The notes under the pieces: model-generated | The model's input: only the letters and a program-made list of their open reading frames with translations | Told to the model about the DNA's origin: nothing | Databases searched by the model: none | Shown: piece by piece, positions 1 to 10,856 of the stretch | Position numbering within the stretch: position 1 is the stretch's first letter | Layout: every line of letters starts with the position of its first letter | Translations under genes and position numbers: made by a program | Source: Ricordea florida | Taxonomy: Eukaryota > Cnidaria > Anthozoa > Corallimorpharia > Ricordeidae | Length of the DNA stretch: 64,000 nt | Reading direction: 5' to 3' | NCBI GenBank assembly: GCA_949710005.1 | Contig: OX453287.1 | Location: 11,813,805 to 11,877,804, forward strand

Positions 1-111
1 AGTAAGTGTCGTAACTGTAATAGATGTTGTAATTGTAGAGGTGGTAAGCGTAGTAGCAGTAGTAAGTGTAGTAGCTTTAGTAGGTGTAGTAGCTGTAGTA
101 AGTGTAATAAG
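1..111 (-). repeat. Triplet satellite, inverted end of an array
   Basis: The + strand reads AGTAGCTGTAGTAAGTGT-like units, the reverse complement of the ACTACAGCTACTACACTT units at 24.07-26.7 kb. The stretch matches the inverse of about 24,075-24,240 with one internal deletion of roughly 45 bp. The array evidently continues upstream of the window. The unit is 18 bp of six triplets, so several frames stay open; no protein is inferred. Confidence 0.85.
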
Positions 112-158
112 TATTGCATCAGAAAGAACCAGGTGGTCAAGAGAAGAGGCTGGAGAGC
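112..158 (-). other. Retroelement-tail fragment at edge of triplet array
   Basis: Read on the minus strand, this stretch (TGGTTCTTTCTGATGCA and flanks) matches 24,025-24,075. It also matches, more distantly, the proline-rich tail of the retrotransposon remnant at 39,505-39,555. It sits exactly between the triplet array and the 21-bp satellite, as at 24.0 kb. This is the inverted counterpart of that junction and marks the same ancestral breakpoint. Confidence 0.7.
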
Positions 159-3100
159 AAAAAAGGTATATAAATAGACCAATCAGAGAAGCCTAAGAGC
201 AAAATAAATAAATACATAGGTTAATCCGGTAAATAATTAAAGAAATAAAATAAACATATATGTTAATCAAGTACATAAATAGGCAAACTAGATAAACCCA
301 TCACGCAATCAGGTAAATAGATAGGCTAATGAGTAATATAAGTGGCCCAGTTAGTGAAACCCATCAGATAATCGGGTAGATAGATAGACTAATTTGGAAA
401 ACACACGGGCTAATTAGATAAGCCAATTAGGGAAATATATAGTCTAATCAGGTGAATAGTTAGGCTAGATATAGTTAGGCTAAAGTAGGTAGATACATAG
501 GCTAATCTGGTAAGTAGATAGGCTTAATATAAGCATATTTGCTTATTAAGTAATTACATAGGTTGATCAGGTAAAGTTATCAGGCTGTAAATTAAATAGA
601 CAGGGCAATAGGCAAATGCATTGGTTAATAAGGTAAAAAGATAAACTAATAATGTAAATATATAGTCTAATCAGATAAATAGGCTTATTAAATAAAACCC
701 ATCAGGCAATCAGGTAAATAGATGGGCTAGTTATGCAACAACATAGACTAATCAGATAAATAGATAAACGTATTAGATAAATATATAATCTAATTAGGTA
801 AATAGATAAGTTACGCCGGTCTGTAACTTGGCCAATCAGGTAAACCCGACAGCCAAATAAGAAAATACATAGGCTAATCAAGTGAAAAGATGAACTTAAT
901 AGGTAAATTTATAGGCTAATCAGGTAAATAGATAGGCTAGTTAGGCAAAGACATAGGCTTATTAGATATATAGGTAAACTAATTAGAAAGGTATATAGTC
1001 TAATGAAGTGAATAGTTAGGCTAAACATGTATATAAATAGGCCATTCAAGTAAACCCAGTTAGGTGAACCCATCAGACAATCGTGTAAATGGATAGACTA
1101 ATTAGGAAAAGACACAGGCTAATTAGATAATCCAATTAGGGAGATATATAGTCTAATTAGCTAAATAGTTAGGCGAATCAGGTATATCAATGGGCAACTC
1201 AGGTGAACCCATCAGAAAATCAGGTAAGGAGGTACACTAATTAGGCAAAGACATGGCTAATTAAATACATAGATAAGCCAATTAGGGAAATATATAGTCG
1301 AATCAGGTGAATAGTTAGGCTTAAAAGATATATAAATAGGGCAATCAGGTAAACCTATAAGCTAAATAGGTAGATACATAGACTAATCAGGTAAATACAG
1401 ACACTAATTAACTAAGCATATATGCTAATTAAGTACAAACATAGCTTAATCAGGTAGATATATTAGGCAATCCGGTAAGTTGATAAAACAATTTGGAAAA
1501 CACGAAGGGTAATCAGATAAATAGATAATTAGTAATAACAATAGTAATTAGGTAAATACATAAGCTAATCACATATATAAATAGGCTACCTAAAAAAACT
1601 ATCAGGCATTTAGGTAAATAGATGGGCTAGTTAGGCCAGGACAGAGGCTAATCAGATGAATAGAGAAACTAATTAGGAAAATATATAGTCTAATCAGGTA
1701 AATAAATAGGTTAAACCTGTTTGTAACTAGGCCAATCAGGTAAGCCAGACAGCCAAATAAGAAAATAGATAGGCTAATCAAGTGAATACATAGACTGATC
1801 AAATAAGGATATATGGAAATTAAATAGATACATATGTTCATTAGGTAAAGTCATCAGGTAATCAAATAAATAGGTACGCCAATTCAGCAAATACATAAGG
1901 TAATCAATTAAATAGATAAACTAATTAGGTAAATATATAGGCTAATCAGGTAAATAGATAGGCTAGTTAGGCAAGGACATAGGCTAGTTAGATATATTGG
2001 TAAATTAATTAGGAACGTTTATAGTCTAATAAGGTGAATAGTTAAGCTAAAAAGGTATATAAATAGGGATATCAGGTATACCCATCAGCCAAATAGGTAG
2101 ATACATACGCCAATCAGGTAAATATATACACTATTTAACTACGCATATATGCTAATTAAGTACAAACATAGCTTAGACAGGTAAAGTTATTAGGCAATCA
2201 GATAAGTAGATAGAACAATTAGGAATATACATAAAGTAATCAGATAAATAGATAAACTAATTAGGTAATTACATAGTCTCATCAAGTAAATAGAAAAACC
2301 AATAAGCAAATGTATACGATACTCAGATAAAAAGATAAACTAATTATTTATATATAGGCTTATCAGGTAGATAGATAGGCTAATCAGATATGTAAATAGG
2401 CTACTTAGGCACAGCTAACAGGCAATCAGGTAAATAGATAGGCTAATTAGGCAGAGATAAGGTAATAAGAGAAATAGATAAAGTAATTAGGTAAATATAT
2501 ACAGTAATCAAATAAGCATATATGCTAATCAAGTAGATACATAGGTTAATTAAGTAAAGTTATAATTCAATCAGATAAATAGATAGGCTAATTAATAAAA
2601 TACATAGCTTAATTAGATAGATAGATAAAGTAATTAGATCAATATATAATCTAATCAGTTAAGGGAATCAGGGAATCAGGTAATCATATCTGCTAATGAT
2701 GTAAATACTAGGGCAAACTAGGAAGGCTCATCAGGCAAACAGCTAAAGAAAGAGGCTAATTAGACAAATACAAAAGCTAATCAGATATATATATAAACTA
2801 ATTAGAAAAATATATAATTTAATCAGGTAAATAGGCTTATTAGGTATATAAATGGGCCAATAAGGTAAACCCATCAGGCAATCAGCTAAATAGATAGGCT
2901 AATTAGGCATAAGCTAATAAGACATAGGCTAATTAGATAAATAGATAAACTAATTAGATAAATATCATATGTAATCAGGTAAATAGATAGGCTAAATGGG
3001 TATATAAATAGGTCAGTCAGATAAACCCAACAGTCAAATAAATAAGTACATAGGCTAATCAGGTAAATACATAGTTTAATCAAATAAGTATATATGCTAA

Positions 3101-3325
3101 TGTAGTACATACATAGGCTTACTAGATAAACTCATGTGGCAATCAGAAGAATAGATAGGCCAATTACGCAAATACATTACCTAATTAGATAGATAGATAA
3201 AGTAATTAGGTCAATATATAATCTTATCAGATAAATAGATTGATTAGGCAGGTATATATAAATAGGCTTATCAGGTAAATCCAACAGTCAAATTGGTAGA
3301 TACATGCTGTAATCTGTTGAATACA
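159..3325 (-). repeat. 21-bp (heptad) satellite block, direct copy of 6.7-10.1 kb
   Basis: Diverged tandem 21-bp units (ATAGGCTAATCAGG then TAAATAG) fill the block, arranged in a higher-order pattern. The block is a diverged direct copy of about 6,703-10,085. Landmark stretches recur about 6.77-6.79 kb later (for example 1,602-1,841 against 8,388-8,663, and 2,886-3,110 against 9,651-9,875). A deletion of roughly 110 bp near position 320 distinguishes this copy. Minus-strand open stretches of 74-79 codons encode only the 7-residue hydrophobic repeat. Nothing else was seen in the block. Confidence 0.85.
1415..1426. repeat. 12-bp perfect palindrome AGCATATATGCT (representative)
   Basis: A self-complementary dodecamer that marks one fixed position of the higher-order repeat. 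Other perfect copies lie at 2,515-2,526, 8,201-8,212, 9,282-9,293, 10,105-10,116, 26,898-26,909 and 27,819-27,830, and many one-base variants exist. The context is conserved: it is followed by TTATTT or CTAATTAAGTAC depending on strand. It is more constant than the surrounding 21-bp units. No function is known; it could be a protein-binding or nicking site, or simply a phased relic. Confidence 0.6.
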
Positions 3326-3702
3326 TTTAAGAAATAGAAAACATGTACCGTGTTTCTATCGAGTTATAGAAACACGAGTGAAAATTTAGGAGAACGAGAA
3401 ATGCTGTGGGAACACGAGCCACAGGCGAGTGTTTCCACAGCCTTTTTGAGTTCTCCCAAACTTTCACGAGTGTTTCTATAACTCAATAGAAACACGAAGA
3501 ACATGTTTTCTATTTCTTTTAGAAAACACCGCGACGAAAAAAAGAAAAGCAACTTGTTAGCTTTGATTATCAAAATGTAAATTCTCTTTGCTCGCGTCAT
3601 CATTACGTCAACAGCTCGTGCTAGTTCTGTGTTTCTATCGAGTTATAGAAACACGATTTCTAACCAATCAGCGCGCGTACTTTCTTAGGATTGTTTTCTA
3701 AA
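3326..3702. mobile_element. Foldback element E1 (non-autonomous)
   Basis: The insert interrupts the 21-bp satellite. The paralogous sites near 10,085 and 20,079 lack it, so they are empty sites. Its first half, 3,330-3,521, is a long imperfect palindrome centred near 3,421. The arms contain the shorter palindrome GTGTTTCTAT..ATAGAAACAC, which recurs near 3,629-3,654. The outer ends share a TTTAGAAAACA-like inverted repeat. The right half carries a CRE-like TTACGTCA and an ACCAATCAGCGCGCG module (3,662-3,677). No transposase is encoded; the open frame across 3,364-3,603 is a by-product of the palindrome. The type resembles repeats I recall from anthozoan genomes. Confidence 0.75.
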
Positions 3703-3784
3703 GACTAATTAAATAAGCATATATCCTAATCAATTACTTACATAGGTGATCTGTTAATCAATGCCATCATAGGCCACTCAGGTA
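3703..3784 (-). repeat. 21-bp satellite between E1 and the duplication edge
   Basis: Short satellite stretch matching about 10,095-10,178, with the AGCATATAT palindrome partly decayed (AGCATATATCCT). It ends where the 9,994-bp duplicated unit begins. Confidence 0.7.
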
Positions 3785-6700
3785 ATTCCATCAGCCAAAG
3801 TAGGTAAGCTCATCATTGAAACAGCTAATTAAATAGGCTAATTAGCCAAATACATAGGCTAATCAAATAAATAGATGAACTAGTTAGGAAAATATATAAT
3901 ATAATCAGGTAAATAGGCTAATTAGGTATATAAATGGGCCAACAAGGTAAACCCATAAGGCAATCAGGTAAATAGATAGGCTAATTAGGCAAAGACATAG
4001 GTTAATTAGATAAAAAGATAAACTAGTTAGATAGATATATAATGTAATTAGGTAAATAGATAGGCCAAACAGGTATATAAATAGGTCAATCAAATAAACC
4101 CAACAGCCAAATAAATAGGTACATAGGCTAACCAGGTAAATACACGGTTTAATAAAATAAGCATACATGCTAATATAGTACATACATAGGCTAACTAGAT
4201 AAACTTATCGGGCAATCAGAAGAGTAGATAGGCTAATTACGCAAATATATAGGGTAATTACTTGAATAGATAAACCAATTGGGAAAATATAGAGTTTAGT
4301 CAGGGAAATAGTTGGGACTCTAAGGTATATAATGGGGCCATTCAGGTAAACACATCAGGATATTAGAAAAATAGATAGGGTAATTAGACAAGTACATAAG
4401 ATAATTAATTAACTAGATACCTAATTAGATAAATATATAATCTGATCACTTATAGAGATAGGCTTAACAGGTATATAAATGGGCCAATCAGATAAACCCA
4501 ACAGACAAATAGATAGGTACGTAGGCTAATCAGGTAAATACATAGACTAATTAAATAAGCATATACCCTTATCAAGTACATACATAGGTTAATCAAGTGA
4601 GCCCACCAGGTAGTCAGGTAATTAAATAGCCTAATTAGCAAATTATTTGACTATTTAAATAATTAGATAAACTAATTACGTTAATTTATAGGCTAATCGG
4701 GCAAATACCTGTCTTATTCTAGGTAAATACATAAGGCACTCAAGTAGATACATAGGTTAATCATTTAAACCTATCAGCCAATCAGGTAGATGGATAGACT
4801 AATGATTTAAATACAATAACTGAATAGATAAATAGAAAAACTAACAGGTAAATTTTTGTACTAATTAGGTAAATAGATAGGCTAATCAGATATATAAATA
4901 GGCCAATCAGGCAGGTCCATCAGCCAATTGGGTAGATAAATCGGCTAATGAGGTAAATACATAGACTAATCAAATAAGCAAATATTCTAACTAAGTGCAA
5001 TTATAGGTTAATCAGGTACAGTTATCAGGCATTGAGGTAAGTATATAGGTCAATTAGGCAAATATTAGATAGATAGATAAAATAATTAAGAAAATATACA
5101 GGCTAATCAGGTATACAAATAGGCCAATCAGGTTAAACCAACAGCCAAATAGGTAGATAAATAAACTAAACAGGTAAACACATACACTACTCAAGTACAT
5201 ACATAGGTTAATCAGGTAAATTTATCAGGCAATCAGGTAAATAGGTAGGCTAATTAGGCAAAGAGATAAGGTAATAAGAAAAATAGATAAACTAATTAGG
5301 TAAATATATGCAGTAATCAAATAAGCATACATGCCAATCAAGTAGATACATAGCTTAATTAGGTAAAGGTATTATGCAATCAGATAAATAGATAGGCCAA
5401 TAAATAAAACACATAGGCTAATTAGATAGATAGATAAAGTAATTAGATCAATATATAATCTTATCAGTTAAATAGATTGATTAAGCAGGTATTTATAAAT
5501 AGGCCAATCAGATAAACCAAACAGTCAAATAATTAGGTACATAGGCTAATCAGGTAAATAAATAGTTTAATAAAATAAGCATATATGCTAATATAGTACA
5601 TACATAGGCTAACTAGATAAACTCATCGGGCAATCAGAAGAATAGATAGACTAATTACGCAAATACATACACTAATTAGATGAATAGATAAAATAATTAG
5701 GGAAATATATAGTTAAGTCAGGTAAATAGGTAGGACTCTCAGGTATATAATGGAACCATTCAGGTAAACACATCAGGGTATCAGGTAAACAGATAGGTTA
5801 ATTAGACAAAGACATAGGCTAATTAATTAACTAGATAGCTAATTACATAAATATATAATGTAATCACTTAAAAAGATAGGCTTAACAGGTATATAAATGG
5901 CCAATCAGATAAACCCAACAGCCAAATAGGTAGATGCATAAGCTAAACAGGTAAATAGATACACTAATGAAATAAGAATATATCCTACTCAAGAACATAC
6001 ATAGGTTACTTAGGAAATATGGTAAATAGATAGACCAAGTTAGTAAAATACATGGGCTAACCAGATAAATAGACAAACTAATTAGGTAAATATAAGGGCT
6101 AATAAAGTAAATACATGGCCTAATTAGATAAAAAGATAAAATAATTAGGTAAATATAAGGTGTAATCAGGGAGAAAGTTAAGCTAATAGGGAATATAAAT
6201 GGGCCAACAAGGTAAACCAATCAGGCAATCAGGTAAATAGATAGGCTAATTAGGCGAAGACATAGGCTAATCAGATAAATACATAAAGTAATTAGGTAAA
6301 GACATAGGCTAATCAGAGCGGATAGGCTAATCCTCTGAATATATAGGCTAATAAGGTAAACACGTCAGCTAATAAAGGGCATCATAGGCCAGTCAGGTGA
6401 CTCCAGGAAATCAGGTAGACACATAGGCTAATCGGGTAAGCATAGCGGCTAATCCAGTAAATAAGTAGGCTAACTAGATAAACCCATCAAGCAATCTGTC
6501 AAATAGATAGTCTAATCAGATAAATAGATTAATTAATCAGGTAACTATATAGGCTAATCAGATAAATACTTACGCTAACCAGGTATATAAAGGGCCCGAT
6601 AACGTAAATAAATGAAATAATTAGGCAAACACATGGCCTAATTAGATAAATAGATAAACTAACTAGATAAATATATAATCCAATGAGGTAAGGGGATACG

Positions 6701-9700
6701 CTAAAAAGGTATATAAATAGACCAATCAGATAAGCCCAAAAGAAAAATAAATAAATACATAGGTTAATCCGGTAAATAAATAAAGAAATAAAATAAACAT
6801 ATATGTTAATCAAGTACATAAATAGGCAAACTAGATAAACCCATCACGCAATCAGGTAAATAGATAGGCTAATTAGGCAAATACATAGACTAATTAAACA
6901 AATAGATAAACTAATTCGGGAAATATATAGTCTTATCAGGTAAATAGTTAGGCTAATGAGTAATATCAATGGGCCAGTTAGTGAAACCCATCAGATAATC
7001 GGGTAGATAGATAGACTAATTTGGCAAGGACACAGGCTAATTAGATAACCCAATGAGGGAGATATATAGTCTAATCAGGTAAATAGTTAGGCGAATCAGG
7101 TGTATTAGTGGGCAATTCAGGTAAGCCCATCAGACAATCAGGTAAACAGGTTAAAAAGGTACACTAATTAGGCAAAGACATGGCTAATTAAATACATAGA
7201 TAAGCCAATTAGGGAAATATAAAGTCTAATCAGGTGAATAGTTAAGCTAGAAACAGTTAGGCTAAAAATAGGTAGATACATAGGCTAATCTGCTAAGTAG
7301 ATAGGCTAAAATAAGCATATATGCTTATAAAGTAATTACATAGGTTAATCAGGGAAAGTTATCAGGCATTTAATTAAATAGACAGGGCAATAGGCAAACG
7401 CATCGGTTAATAAGGTAAAAAGATAAACTAATAATGTAAATATATAGGCTAATCAGATATATAAATAGGCTTATTAAATAAAACCCATCAGGCAATCAGG
7501 TAAATAGATGGGCTAGTTATGCAACAACATAGACTAATCAGATAAATAGATAAACGTATTAGATAAATATATAATCTAATTAGGTAAATAGATAAGTTAC
7601 GCCGGTCTGTAACTTGGCCAATCAGGTAAACCCGACAGCCAAATAAGAAAATACATAGGCTAATCAAGTGAAAAGATGAACTTAATAGGTAAATTTATAG
7701 GCTAATCAGGTAAGTTGATAGGATAGTTAGGCAAAGACATAGGCTTATTAGATATATAGGTAAACTAATTAGAAAGGTATATAGTCTAATGAAGTGAATA
7801 GTTAGGCTAAACATGTATATAAATAGGCCATTCAAGTAAACCCAGTTAGGTGAACCCATCAGACAATCGTGTAAATGGATAGACTAGTTAGGAAAAGACA
7901 CAGACTAATTAGATAATCCAATTAGGGAGTTATATAGTCTAATTAGCTAAATAGTTAGGCGAATCAGGTATATCAATGGGCAACTCAGGTGAACCCATCA
8001 GAAAATCAGGTAAGGAGGTACACTAATTAGGCAAAGACATGGCTAATTAAATACATAGATAAGCCAATTAGGGAAATATATAGTCGAATCAGGTGAATAG
8101 TTAGGCTAAAAAGATATATAAATAGGGCAATCAGGTAAACCCATAAGCTAAATAGGTAGATACATAGACTAATCAGGTAAATACAGACACTAATTAACTA
8201 AGCATATATGCTAATTAAGTACAAACATAGCTTAATCAGGTAGATATATTAGGCAATCCGGTAAGTTGATAAAACAATTTGGAAAACACGAAGGGTAATC
8301 AGATAAATAGATAATTAGTAATAACAATAGCAATTAGGTAAATACATAAGCTAATCAGATATATAAATAGGCTACCTAAAAAAACCATCAGGCATTTAGG
8401 TAAATAGATGGGCTAGTTAGGCCAGGACAGAGGCTAATCAGATAAATAGAGAAACTAATTAGGAAAATATATAGTCTAATTAGGTAAAAAAATAGGTTAA
8501 ACCTGTCTGTAACTAGGCCAATCAGGTAAACCAGAATGCCAAAAAAGAAAATAGATAGGCTAATCAAGTGAATATTCAAGTGAAAATTAAATAGATACAT
8601 ATGTTCATTAGGTAAAGTCATCAGGTAATCAAATAAATAGGTACGCCAATTCAGCAAATACATAAGGTAATCAATTAAATAGATAAACTAATTAGGTAAA
8701 TATATAGGCTAATCAGGTAAATAGATAGGCTAGTTAGGCAAGGACATAGGCTAGTTAGATATATTGGTAAATTAATTAGGAACGTTTATAGTCTAATAAG
8801 GTGAATAGTTAAGCTAAAAAGGTATATAAATAGGGATATCAGGTATACCCATCAGCCAAATAGGTAGATACATACGCCAATCAGGTAAATATATACACTA
8901 TTTAACTACGCATATATGCTAATTAAGTACAAACATAGCTTAGACAGGTAAAGTTATTAGGCAATCAGATAAGTAGATAGAACAATTAGGCAGATACATA
9001 GGGTAATCAGATAAATAGATAAACTAATTAGGTAATTACATAGTCTCATCAAGTAAATAGAAAAACCAATAAGCAAATGTATACGATACTCAGATAAAAA
9101 GATAAACTAATTATTTATATATAGGTTTATCAGGTAGATAGATAGGCTAATCAGATATGTAAATAGGCTACTTAGGCACAGCTAACAGGCAATCAGGTAA
9201 ATAGATAGGCTAATTAGGCAGAGATAAGGTAATAAGAGAAATAGATAAAGTAATTAGGTAAATATATACAGTAATCAAATAAGCATATATGCTAATCAAG
9301 TAGATACATAGGTTAATTAAGTAAAGTTATAATTCAATCAGATAAATAGATAGGCTAATTAATAAAATACATAGCTTAATTAGATAGATAGATAAAGTAA
9401 TTAGATCAATATATAATCTAATCAGTTAAGGGAATCAGGGAATTAGGTAATCATATCTGCTAATGATGTCAATACTAGGGCAAACTACGAAAGCTCATCA
9501 GGCAAACAGCTAAAGAAAGAGGCTAGTTAGGCAAATACATAGGCTAATCAGATATATATAAGCTAATTAGGAAAATATATAATTTAATCAGGTAAATAGG
9601 CTAATTAGGTATATGAATGGGTCAATAAGGTAAACCCATCAGGCAATCAGCTAAATATTTAGGCTAATTAGGCATAAGCTAATAAGACATAGGCTAATTA

Positions 9701-10836
9701 GATAAATAGATAAACTAATTAGATAAATATCATATGTAATCAGGTAAATAGATAGGCTAAATGGGTATATAAATAGGCCAGTCACATAAACCCAACAGTC
9801 AAATAAATAGGTACATAGGCTAATCAGGTAAATACATAGTTTAATCAAATAAGTATATATGCTAATATAGTACATACATAGGCTTACTAGATAAACTCAT
9901 GTGGCAATCAGAAGAATAGATAGGCCAATTACGCAAATACATTACCTAATTAGATAGATAGATAAAGTAATTAGGTCAATATATAATCTTATCAGATAAA
10001 TAGATTGATTAGGCAGGTATATATAAATAGGCTTATCAGGTAAATCCAACAGTCAAATTGGTAGATACATGCTCTAATCTGTTAAGTACATAGACTAATT
10101 AAGTAAGCATATATGCTAATAGAGTACTTACATAGGTGATCTGCTAATCAATGCCATCATAGGCCACTCAGGTAATTCCATCAGCCAAAGTAGGTAAGCT
10201 CATCATTGAAACAGCTAATTAAATAGGCTAATTAGCCAAATACATAGGCTAATCAGATAAATAGATGAACTAGTTAGGAAAATATATAATATAATCAGGT
10301 AAATAGGCTAATTATGTATATAAATGGGCCAACAAGGTAAACCCATAAGGCAATCAGGTAAATAGATAGGCTAATTAGGCAAAGGCATAGGCTAATTAGA
10401 TAAAAAGATAAACTAGTTAGATAAATATATAATGTAATCAGGTAAATAGATAGGCCAAAAAGGTATATAAATAGGTCAATCAAAATAAACCTAACAGCCA
10501 AATAAATAGGTACATAGGCTAACCAGGTAAATACATGTTTTAATCAAATAAGTATATATGCTAATATAGTACATACATAGGCTAACTAGATAAACTTAAT
10601 TAATTAACTAGATACCTAATTAGATAAATATATAATCTGATCACTTATAGAGATAGGCTTAACAGGTATATAAATGGGCCAATCAGATAAACCCAACAGA
10701 CAAATACATAGGTACGTAGGCTAATAAGGTAAATACATAGACTAATTAAATAAGCATATATCCTTATCAAGTACATACATAGGTTAATCAAGTGAGCCAA
10801 CCAGGTAGTCAGGTAATTAAATAGCCTAATTAGCAA
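3785..10836 (-). repeat. 21-bp satellite, minus-oriented part of unit 1
   Basis: Continuous 21-bp satellite in the ATAGGCTAATCAGG orientation. The longest minus-strand open stretches are 92 codons (3,905-4,183), 112 codons (5,882-6,220), 96 codons (6,529-6,819) and 91 codons (8,388-8,663). All are 7-residue hydrophobic repeats rich in L, I, Y, S and C. The stretch 6,703-10,085 is the sister of 159-3,325. The part 10,200-10,720 forms a palindrome with the following plus-oriented block. I see no gene. Confidence 0.88.
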
Positions 10837-10856
10837 ATTAATTACCTGTTTAGCTT
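10837..10856. other. Inversion junction within satellite (unit 1)
   Basis: Satellite orientation switches here from minus to plus. The palindromic partners are about 10,610-10,720 on the left and 10,860-10,985 on the right (both contain the GGGTTTATCTGATTGGCCC stretch or its inverse), with a spacer of about 150 bp. The first plus-oriented bases resemble the inverse of about 5,920-5,950, and those after them the inverse of about 4,350-4,530. The junction is therefore a fusion rather than a perfect mirror. The identical junction in unit 2 lies at 20,831-20,850. Confidence 0.75.

Noticed and set aside
2440..2460. TTAGGC and TTAGGG occurrences as telomeric repeats
   Set aside because: TTAGGC is just part of the 21-bp unit (AATTAGGCAAAT) and never occurs as a tandem hexamer; TTAGGG is sporadic.
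3350..3500. Rho-independent terminator or attenuator reading of the E1 hairpin (and of those in E2-E5)
   Set aside because: Arms of 70-95 bp in a eukaryotic satellite context with empty sites elsewhere are inserted foldback elements, not bacterial terminators.
5882..6220. 112-codon hydrophobic frame that could be called a multi-pass membrane protein (with many similar ones)
   Set aside because: It is the 7-codon reading of the 21-bp satellite and is repeated in every block. There is no start context, no non-repetitive residue pattern and no introns or signals around it.
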